Part shown: in pieces, positions 56,512 to 64,000 of the stretch
Position numbering within the stretch: position 1 is the stretch's first letter
Layout of the letters: each line of letters starts with the position of its first letter
Assembly (NCBI GenBank): GCA_016872795.1
Contig: VGYZ01000001.1
Span: forward strand, 1-64,000
DNA: 64,000 nucleotides
Reading direction: 5' to 3'
Source: Planctomycetota bacterium
Lineage (GTDB): Bacteria > Planctomycetota > UBA1135 > GCA-002686595
The notes under the pieces: generated by a model
The model's input: only the letters and a program-made list of their open reading frames with translations
Told to the model about the DNA's origin: nothing
Databases searched by the model: none
Position numbers and translations under genes: made by a program

Positions 56512-57622
56512 ATGGCCGCCCTGAAGGAATACCGCGATCGCGTCCCCGCCTTGCAGCGCCACCTCGAGCAGCTCAAGGTGAGTCTTTGACTACGCGAGCC
56601 ACCTGAAGCGGCTCGGGGAGATCGAGGAGCTCGAGCTCCAGGCCGGTTTCTGGGACAACGCCGAGAAGAGCCAGCGTCTGATCGGCGAGAAGAAGCTCGC
56701 GCGCGGCGTCGTCGATCCGGCGCGTCGCGTCGAGAAGGCCTTCGAGGAGATCGACATCAACTGCCAGCTCGGTGAGGAGCTCGGTGCGAGCGAGGTCGAG
56801 GGCGAGCTCGAGAAGCTCTTCGCCGACATCGAGGCCGAGCTCGCCAAGCTCGACTTCCGCGTGATGCTCGGCGGTCCGCAGGACGCCTCCAACGCGTTCC
56901 TCCAGATCACGCCGGGCGCCGGTGGCGTCGACGCCTGCGACTGGGCCGGGATCCTCATGCGCATGTACTCGCGCTGGGCCGAGGAGAAGGGCTACGCGGT
57001 GGAGGAGGTCGAGCTGCAGGAGGAGCCCGAGGGCGGCATCCGCGGCGCGACGATTCGCATCGTCGGCGACTACGCGTTTGGCTACCTGAAGGCCGAGCGC
57101 GGCGTGCACCGGCTGATCCGCATCAGCCCGTTCGATGCGGCCGCGCGGCGCCAGACGGCCTTCGCGGGCGTCGATGTGACGCCGGAGCTCGGCGCCGACA
57201 TCAAGGTCGAGGTCAAGGAAGCGGATCTCGAGGTCGAGACGATGCGCTCGGGCGGCGCCGGCGGCCAGAATGTCAACAAGGTCGAGACCGCGGTGCGCAT
57301 GCGCCACATGCCGACCGGCATCGTCGTGCGCTGCCAGAGCCAGCGCAGCCAGCTCAAGAACCGCGAGCTCGCGCTGCAGATGATCAAGGCCAAGATCATC
57401 GCCATGCGCGAGGCCGAGCGCGACAAGGAGCTCGCGTCGCTCTACGGCAACAAGGGCGAGATCGCGTTCGGCAGCCAGATTCGCAGCTACACCATGCATC
57501 CCTACCAGCTCGTGAAGGACGAGCGCACGGGCGTGCAGACCGGCAACATCCAGCGGGTCCTCGACGGCGACCTCGACAAGTTCATCGAGGAGTACCTGCG
57601 CCAGAAGGGCGCGGCGAAGTAG
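56512..57622 (+). CDS. prfB: peptide chain release factor 2, expressed via +1 programmed frameshift (56512-56586 + 56588-57622)
   Basis: ATG 56512; [25 protein letters not shown] then in-frame TGA at 56587; +1 frame [29 protein letters not shown]...; [24 protein letters not shown] (GGQ). Confidence 0.96.
56574..56590 (+). promoter_or_regulatory. RF2 programmed frameshift site
   Basis: AAGGTGAGTCTTTGAC: SD-like AAGGTG, 3-nt spacer, CTT slippery codon, TGA, C; same layout as the E. coli site. Confidence 0.93.
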
Positions 57623-57673
57623 CGCGGCTGCGGCGCACTGCGCGCTCGCGGCCAAACGAGCACAAGGGCGACA

Positions 57674-57710
57674 CCCGCGGGAGGGCCTGCCAGGGCGCGC
57701 CTCCCGCGGG
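57674..57710. terminator. bidirectional hairpin between convergent prfB and the TPR gene
   Basis: CCCGCGGGAGG-N15-CCTCCCGCGGG perfect 11-bp arms. Confidence 0.6.
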
Positions 57711-57723
57711 GTCACCGGTTGGA

Positions 57724-60255
57724 TCAGGGGCCCGAGCGCGCGGTCAGGTTCTCGACCAAGAGCGAGCCGGATTTCACATACACACCGGCGTAGTTGGGCT
57801 CGGGGATGTCGATGCCAAGACGCATCGGGAAGGGGCCTTCCTTGCCGAGGCTGACATCGACGCCGCCGTCGGAAGTGACGGTCACGACGAGCTCGAAGGG
57901 CGAGCCGAAGGCCGGAGGGTTCTCGAGCGCGATCGTCGCGCCGTCCTTCTCGCCGCGACCTGCTCCGGTCGGCTCCGCGAAGCGCTTGAGCACCAGTTGG
58001 CCCTCGCTGTCGATCACGATCGCCACGCACTCGCCCTCCGGCGTGCCCGCCACGAGCAGGCCGTGCTGGGAGCCGTCCTTGGGCTCGCCTTGGCGCACGA
58101 GCTTCGCGCGCAGCTCGTAGTCGCCGCTGAGCGGCGCTTCCGAGCACAGCCGCCCGCAGCCCCTGCCCGCCTCGATCACGATGCGCGCGCCCTTGACCTC
58201 GAACTGCGTCTCGAAGCTCTTCGAGATGGGCTTCCACGCCGCCATGGCGCCGCCGAGCTTGACCGCGGGGCCCTGCACGCCCGCCGCCCGCGCCGACTCC
58301 TTCAGCTCGTCGAGTGCTTCCTGCAGGCCGTTTCCGCCGCCGAAGGCCTTGTTCGCGGCTTCGGCGAGCGTGTACGCGCGCAGCGGCATCGGCACGGGCT
58401 GGTTGCGGTACTCGTTGACGAGGTCGAGCGCCTTGCGCGCGTGCTTGCGCAGCGCCGTGCGCGCGTCGCGCCAGGCCGCATTGGCCTTGTCGAGCTTGTT
58501 GAGTCGATCGGAGACCGCCTTGACCTCCGCTTCCGTCGCGAGCCATGTGCCCTTCTCGTAGAGCGCGAGCAAGTCCTCGAGGATCGGCGCGGCGATGCGC
58601 GGCTCGCCGATCTTCTCGAACAGGTCCGCCTGCAGCGCGAGCAGCTTGGGATCGCTCGCGTCAGCCTTGTCGAGCCGCGAGCGCACGAAGTCGAGGTGGC
58701 CGAGCGCGCGCAGGAGCAGCTCCTTCTCCGTCACGACGGGCGTCTTGTTCGCCGCGGCGGCCGCCGCCGCCTTGCGGTAGCGCTCGACCTCGGCGAGGCG
58801 CCGGTCGCGCGCCGTGGGTCCAAAGTGCAGCGGGTAGATCGTCTCCTTGATCCACTTGCGCCAGAAGAGCTCGAAGTCCTCGAGGCTCGCGTGGCCGAGC
58901 GGCGACACCGAGCCGGTGAACTGGCGCGCGAAGGTTCCCTTGGAGTCCGCGATCGCCTCGCCCTTCAGCTCCTTCAGCGCTGCGTCGTACAGCGGGCGGT
59001 AGGGATACTGCAGCGTCGCCGGGTCCTCGTACTGCAGGAAGAAGTACACCAGGCCCCAGCCCCACTGGTAGTAGTCGCCGGGGTACGAGGGCTCGCGCGG
59101 GTTGTTGTAGGAAATGACATTTTGGAAGTTGGCCGGGCCCGCTTCCTTGGCGTCGCGCGGCGTGGCGGCGGCGCCGGGCTGGCTCGCGCTGAGCGCGCGG
59201 TACAGACCCTCGAGGCGATCGCGCGCGGCGTCCGGCCACAGCACGCTGCCATCGGCCATCGCGCTCGCGCCCTCGAAGAAGCTCGAGGTGCCCTCGTTGA
59301 TCCACGCCGGCGTGCGGCCGTCGCGCGTGAGCATCGCCATGAAGTGGTGGCTCGCCTCGTGGAACAGCGTCCCGATCATCGGCTCGAGCGAGCCCGCGGT
59401 GGTGGTCGTGTCGTAGACGTGCACCTCGCGCGGCATGTTGCGGAAGAAGCCCTCGACCGTGCCGCGCATCGGGTCGCCGTCGGGACGCCCTTCGTTCCAC
59501 GGCCGCATCATCTCGGCGCGCGTCGGATGCACGAAGATCGTGGCCTTGCCCGCTTCGAGGTAGGCCGGATTTCCGGCGAAGTAGACCTTCAGGTAGTACT
59601 GATAGATCGAGTCCATCATGCGCCCGAGCCGGTCGGCGTCGGCGGGCTTGAGGTGGGCTTCGATGCGGTAATGGGCCGTCTCGAACTTGTAGAGCGGCCA
59701 GCCTTCGGGCGGGCGCGAGCGCCGACCGGAGTCGAGCTGCAGCTGCTGACCGCTGGCGCGGATCTTGGCCACCAGCTCGGCGATGCCCGCCAAGTCCGCC
59801 CCGCGTGCCACGGCCTGCGCCGACTCGAGCACTTCGAGCGCGCGCTCCTTCTGGCCGCTCGCCTCGAGCGCCTTGGCCTTCTCCAAGAGCTCCTTGCCGG
59901 CATCCTTGAACCACTTGTCGCGCTTGGAGACGAGCGGATCCGCCGCCTTGAGTGCCTTCGCCAGCTCCTTGTCGGGTGTCGCTTGCCCCGCGATCGCGCG
60001 CTCGAGATATCCGGCCGCCTCGTCGTTCTTGCCCTGCTGCGCCAGCGCCTGCCCGAGCAGCCCCTCCGCCGCCGGATTGGCCGCCCCGCTCGCGAAGTAG
60101 GCTCGCAGCGTGCTCTCCACCTCCGCCCACTTGCCCGCCTTCGCGAGCTCGCGCGCATCCCCGAGCGCATCCGCCGCACCCCACGCCACCAACCCGAGCG
60201 TCGCGAGCGCCAGCGCGCCTAGGCCCAGCCGCAGATGTCGTGCCTGCATGTTCAT
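57724..60255 (-). CDS. exported TPR / DUF1570-like protein with HExxH
   Basis: Signal-like MNMQARHLRLGLGALALATLGLVAWGAADA; MIGTLFHEASHHFMAMLTRDGRTPAWINEGTSSFFEG gluzincin-like motif. Confidence 0.75.
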   Translation of the reverse strand: MNMQARHLRLGLGALALATLGLVAWGAADALGDARELAKAGKWAEVESTLRAYFASGAANPAAEGLLGQALAQQGKNDEAAGYLERAIAGQATPDKELAKALKAADPLVSKRDKWFKDAGKELLEKAKALEASGQKERALEVLESAQAVARGADLAGIAELVAKIRASGQQLQLDSGRRSRPPEGWPLYKFETAHYRIEAHLKPADADRLGRMMDSIYQYYLKVYFAGNPAYLEAGKATIFVHPTRAEMMRPWNEGRPDGDPMRGTVEGFFRNMPREVHVYDTTTTAGSLEPMIGTLFHEASHHFMAMLTRDGRTPAWINEGTSSFFEGASAMADGSVLWPDAARDRLEGLYRALSASQPGAAATPRDAKEAGPANFQNVISYNNPREPSYPGDYYQWGWGLVYFFLQYEDPATLQYPYRPLYDAALKELKGEAIADSKGTFARQFTGSVSPLGHASLEDFELFWRKWIKETIYPLHFGPTARDRRLAEVERYRKAAAAAAANKTPVVTEKELLLRALGHLDFVRSRLDKADASDPKLLALQADLFEKIGEPRIAAPILEDLLALYEKGTWLATEAEVKAVSDRLNKLDKANAAWRDARTALRKHARKALDLVNEYRNQPVPMPLRAYTLAEAANKAFGGGNGLQEALDELKESARAAGVQGPAVKLGGAMAAWKPISKSFETQFEVKGARIVIEAGRGCGRLCSEAPLSGDYELRAKLVRQGEPKDGSQHGLLVAGTPEGECVAIVIDSEGQLVLKRFAEPTGAGRGEKDGATIALENPPAFGSPFELVVTVTSDGGVDVSLGKEGPFPMRLGIDIPEPNYAGVYVKSGSLLVENLTARSGP

Positions 60256-60404
60256 CTTCTGTCCGCTCCGCCTGCCGTGCGCGTTCGAGCGACAACGCCC
60301 AATCGACTACGGAGCAGGGCGGGGTTCGTGAGGATACAGCGCGCAGCCGCGGCGCGTGCACCGAGTGAATCCGGGCGCGGGGCGGGAGCGAAGAAGCAGT
60401 CATC

Positions 60405-61415
60405 ATGGGAAACGCGTGGAAGGTGGTCGGTGGGCTGGCGGGAGTGGTGGGGTTGCTCGTCGGGGTGACGGCCTGTGCGGGGCTCGAGAAGAGCGAGGTC
60501 GGGGAGCGGCTGTTCGCGCTCTCGAAGAACGCGCCGCTGCGAGCCGCGGGGGTGAGCGTGCGCGCGGGCCGGGCGCGGATCGCCGGGCGCGAGATCGAAG
60601 CGGAGTTTCGCTATGTGCACCTGCCGGCTCGGGCGGGGGCGAGCGGGGCGCCGATCGTGTTCCTGCACGGCACCCCGTCGACGATGACCAACTGGGCGGC
60701 GCTGGTGAGCGGGCCGGGAGCGGAGGCCGCGCTCGCGGGCGACTGCGACATCTACCTGCTCGAGGTCGTGGGGCACGGCCAGTGCCGCACCCAGCTCGAC
60801 AGCTACTCGTTCCAAGCCTGCGCGGACTGGGTCGTGAGCTTTCTCGAGGCGCTCGACCTGCGCGGCGTGACCGTGGTGGGGCAGAGCTACGGCGGCGAGT
60901 TCGCGTGGCGCACGGCGCTCGATGCACCCAATCGCGTGGCCAAGCTCGTGTTGCTCGACTCCTCGGGCTACCAGCGCGGCGATGGCGAGTGGCTGCCGGA
61001 GGAGCACAAGCTGCGCGAGTGGCCGGGCGCGCAATACGGCTATGTGCTCAACGACCGCGAGCGCATCCGGCCGGCGCTGCAGCTGCACTTCGGCGAGCCG
61101 ATCGCGGAGGACCAGCTCGACGAGATGTTCCTGTGCTGCGACAACTCGGACAACTGGCGTGCGATGACGGAGCTTTGCCGCGACGAGAACGGGACGCGCG
61201 AGAGCGAGATCGCGAAGATCGCTCAGCCGACGCTACTCGTGTGGGGCGCCAACGACATCGCGTACACGGTCGACAAGGTGGCGCGGCGCTTCGAGCGCGA
61301 CATCGCGGGCTCGCGCCTCGTGCTCGTCGAGAACGCCGGCCACTATCCGCACGAGGAGCGCGTCGACGATGTGCGCCGCGCGCTGCGCGAGTTCCACTTC
61401 GGAGGCGCGAGGTGA
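60405..61415 (+). CDS. alpha/beta hydrolase, putative lipoprotein
   Basis: GLLVGVTACAGLEKS lipobox; IVFLHGTPSTMTNWAALVSG; VVGQSYGGEFAWR; AGHYPHEERVDDV. Confidence 0.88.
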   Translation: MGNAWKVVGGLAGVVGLLVGVTACAGLEKSEVGERLFALSKNAPLRAAGVSVRAGRARIAGREIEAEFRYVHLPARAGASGAPIVFLHGTPSTMTNWAALVSGPGAEAALAGDCDIYLLEVVGHGQCRTQLDSYSFQACADWVVSFLEALDLRGVTVVGQSYGGEFAWRTALDAPNRVAKLVLLDSSGYQRGDGEWLPEEHKLREWPGAQYGYVLNDRERIRPALQLHFGEPIAEDQLDEMFLCCDNSDNWRAMTELCRDENGTRESEIAKIAQPTLLVWGANDIAYTVDKVARRFERDIAGSRLVLVENAGHYPHEERVDDVRRALREFHFGGAR

Positions 61416-62458
61416 ACGCTCTCTTGCTGGCGCTCACGCTGCTCGCGAGCGGCGATGTGCGCGAGCGCGCCGCGACGGCGCAGGAGCTGCGTGCGGAAGT
61501 GTTCGATCCCGCGTGGCGCCTGCCCGACGCGCTGTGGATGCCGGTGAAGGACGCCGACAAGCTCGCGCTCGCCGTGAGCATGCCCGCCCTGCTCTCGGCG
61601 CGCTTCGAGGGGACGCAGCCGTGGATGAAGAGCTTCGGCGACATCGTCGCGGAGCACCGTCGCCGCGGCGGCAGCCATCGCGAGCTCGGGGGCCTGCTCA
61701 AGGAGCTCGCGGCCGGCGCTCCCGGGGCGCACGCGCGCGCGGGGAAGCTCCTGTCCGAACTGCTCAACGCGCGCGAACTCGCGAATCCCGCGTGGAATCC
61801 CGACATCGACCAGCACGACGACGGCATGTACTTCGGTCCGTTGCTGGCGCGCAACAAGGCGAACGACGAGCCGTGGCGCTCGCACTCGGGCGCGCGCACA
61901 TTCCATCAGGTCGTCACGCTCGTGCACGCCGACCTCGACGCGATCCTCGGCGCGGTTCACGACTACGCGAGCTCGATCCGCGATCCCGGTACGAGCTACG
62001 AGCGCCTCGAGCCGCTCGCCGACTCGCTGCTTGTCGGCGCGTCCGACACGCTGGGCGACTTCGCGGCCCTGCGCGTGCGCGTGCGCTCGGACCTGCCGTT
62101 TCCATTCACGCACTACGACTGCGACCTGCGCGTGCTGCACTCGCTCGAGCGCGGCACGCTCGTCACCGACATCTACTCGCCGAGCCGCGATTTCCACTGG
62201 TTTGCCGGCAAGGACTGGTACTTGCCCGTGCGCGCGAGCGACGGGACATGGCAGGGCACGCTGGTCGTGCGCCTCTCCGGCTTCGATCTCTCGGGCGTGC
62301 CCGATGGCGACGACGATCGCAAGTCCGGCACGCGCACCGCGCTCGGCAGCGTGCGGCGTCGCGCGGAGGCGAGCTTCGCGGCCGCGGGCGGTGTGCCACG
62401 CACGCTCGAAGGCGCGATCCCGAAGTTCGTCGCGACCGTGCCCGCGAAGCCGCGCTGA
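61412..62458 (+). CDS. hypothetical protein
   Basis: GTGA overlap with the hydrolase; intact 348-aa frame with a hydrophobic N-terminus. Confidence 0.65.
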   Translation: MNALLLALTLLASGDVRERAATAQELRAEVFDPAWRLPDALWMPVKDADKLALAVSMPALLSARFEGTQPWMKSFGDIVAEHRRRGGSHRELGGLLKELAAGAPGAHARAGKLLSELLNARELANPAWNPDIDQHDDGMYFGPLLARNKANDEPWRSHSGARTFHQVVTLVHADLDAILGAVHDYASSIRDPGTSYERLEPLADSLLVGASDTLGDFAALRVRVRSDLPFPFTHYDCDLRVLHSLERGTLVTDIYSPSRDFHWFAGKDWYLPVRASDGTWQGTLVVRLSGFDLSGVPDGDDDRKSGTRTALGSVRRRAEASFAAAGGVPRTLEGAIPKFVATVPAKPR

Positions 62459-62552
62459 GTGTGGATCGAGCGCGGGGCGCGCCGTAACCTCTCCGGCCCC
62501 CCGTCTTCGCTCTCCGCAGTCCTTTCATGCCCGGGTGGGCAGGAAGTCTCCG

Positions 62553-64000
62553 ATGAACAACAAGGTTTCCCGCGCTCTCCTGAGCGTCTCCGACAAGTCC
62601 GGCCTCGAGGGCTTCGCGCGCCAGCTGGCGCAGATGGGCGTCGAGCTGCTCTCCACCGGCGGCACCTACAAGGCGCTCGCGACGGCGGGCATCCCGGTGC
62701 GCGAGGTGTCGGAGTACACCGGCTTCCCCGAGATGATGCACGGGCGCGTGAAGACGCTGCACCCCAAGGTCCACGGCGGGATCCTCGCGCTGCGCGACGA
62801 GCCGAGCCATGTGACCGCGATGGCGGAGCACGGCATCTGTGACATCGACCTCGTCGTGATCAACCTGTATCCGTTCGAGGCCACGGTCGCGAAGGAAGGC
62901 GTGTCGCGCGCGGACGCGATCGAGCAGATCGACATCGGCGGGCCGTCGATGGTGCGCTCGGCCGCCAAGAACCATCGCTTCGTCGGCATCGTGACCGATC
63001 CCGCGGACTACGGCCGCGTGCTCGACGAGCTGCAGCGCAACGCTGGCGCGCTCGGGTCGAACCTGCGCCGCGAGCTCGCGCTCAAGGCCTTCCAGACGAC
63101 ATCGCGCTACGACGCGGCCATCGCGGCGTGGCTGTTCGAGCAGGAGCTCAAGGACGGTTGCGTCCAGGATCCCTACCCCGAGGTCGCCGCGCTCGTCGGT
63201 CGCAAGGTGATGAGCCTGCGCTACGGCGAGAACCCGCACCAGACCGCGGCCTTCTACGCGCAGTCCGGCGTGCGCGAGCCCTCGATCGCGACGGCGGAGA
63301 TCCAGAACGGCAAGCAGCTCTCCTACAACAACTTGGTCGACCTCGACTCGGCCCTCGCGCTCGCCAAGGAGTTCGACGAGCCGTTCGTCGCGGTCCTGAA
63401 GCACAACAACCCCTGTGGCGCGGCGGCTGCCGCGACGCTCGCGGAGGCGCTCGAGAAGGCTTGGTCCGGCGATCCGGTCTCGGCCTTCGGCTCGGTGCTC
63501 GCCTTCACGCGCCCGCTCGACCTCGCGGCCGCGGAGTTCCTCGTCTCCGGCAACCGCTTCGTCGAAGCGATCGTGGCGCCGTCGTTCGACGCCGACGCCT
63601 TCGCGCTGCTCACGCAGAAGCCCAAGTGGGGCAAGAGCGTGCGCCTGCTCGCTTGCGGCCCCTTTGGCAGCTCCATGCGCGACGCGCGCGAGCTCGAGTG
63701 GAAGAAGATGGTGGGGGGCTTCTTGCTGCAGCAGCGCGACCTTGCCGCGGAGAGTGAGAGCGAGGCCAAGGTGGTGACGAAGGTGGCCCCGAGTGCGGAG
63801 CAGCTGCGCTCGATGCTGTTCGCCGCGCGCGTGTGCAAGCATGTCAAGTCGAACGCGATCGTCGTTGCCAGCGGCACCGAAGTGCTCGGCGTCGGTGCGG
63901 GGCAGATGAGTCGCGTCGACAGCGTGCGCCTCGCCATCCACAAGGCTGGCCCGCGCGCTGGGGGATCCGTGCTGGCCTCGGATGCCTTCTTTCCATTCCC
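62553..64000 (+). CDS. purH: bifunctional AICAR formyltransferase/IMP cyclohydrolase PurH (truncated by window end)
   Basis: RALLSVSDKSGLEGFARQLAQMGVELLSTGGTYKAL...GFPEMMHGRVKTLHPKVHGGIL...LRYGENPHQTAAFY...KHNNPCGAA. Confidence 0.96.
   Translation, partial: MNNKVSRALLSVSDKSGLEGFARQLAQMGVELLSTGGTYKALATAGIPVREVSEYTGFPEMMHGRVKTLHPKVHGGILALRDEPSHVTAMAEHGICDIDLVVINLYPFEATVAKEGVSRADAIEQIDIGGPSMVRSAAKNHRFVGIVTDPADYGRVLDELQRNAGALGSNLRRELALKAFQTTSRYDAAIAAWLFEQELKDGCVQDPYPEVAALVGRKVMSLRYGENPHQTAAFYAQSGVREPSIATAEIQNGKQLSYNNLVDLDSALALAKEFDEPFVAVLKHNNPCGAAAAATLAEALEKAWSGDPVSAFGSVLAFTRPLDLAAAEFLVSGNRFVEAIVAPSFDADAFALLTQKPKWGKSVRLLACGPFGSSMRDARELEWKKMVGGFLLQQRDLAAESESEAKVVTKVAPSAEQLRSMLFAARVCKHVKSNAIVVASGTEVLGVGAGQMSRVDSVRLAIHKAGPRAGGSVLASDAFFPF

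Noticed and set aside
1-64000. Defence systems, prophage, transposons or biosynthetic clusters
   Set aside because: I saw no integrase, transposase, nuclease/toxin, NRPS/PKS or CRISPR signals on either strand.

Overview
High-GC bacterial chromosomal window. The lineage looks Planctomycetota-like from the Ser/Thr kinase + ECF sigma pair and DUF1570-like/TPR secreted proteins; this is inference. The core (~7.9-45.7 kb) is a large flagellar locus in two divergent halves. The minus-strand half (24.9->7.9 kb) carries a TM protein, two secreted TPR proteins, a sensor kinase, an NtrC-type regulator, flgB-flgC-fliE-fliF-fliG-fliH-fliI-fliJ, a MotE-like gene, motA, two tandem motB-like genes, and fliL-fliM-fliN. 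The plus-strand half (26.0->44.9 kb) carries four tandem flagellins, fliD, fliS, fliO-P-Q-R, flhB, flhA, flhF, flhG, fliA and two lipoproteins. An inverted HDOD-GGDEF gene lies inside it, and a FlgM-like gene lies just downstream. Flanks hold housekeeping and accessory genes: rmuC (partial), amidohydrolases, ispG, terC, an M1 peptidase, a MauG-like peroxidase, sfsA, a kinase/sigma pair, an M24 peptidase, prfB with a +1 frameshift site, and purH (partial). The main hunt results are: a degenerate sigma-54-activator-like AAA+ protein divergent from the flagellins; a TPR-protein cassette coupled to the flagellar sensor kinase; a tandem MotB pair; a small set of sigma-28-like promoters in front of fliD, motA and a FlgM-like gene with an unusual N-terminal extension; a candidate terminator-ended ncRNA at ~5.48-5.68 kb; and the prfB recoding site. 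I saw no tRNA, rRNA, CRISPR, transposase or phage features. All family calls come from reading motifs by eye; no searches were run.
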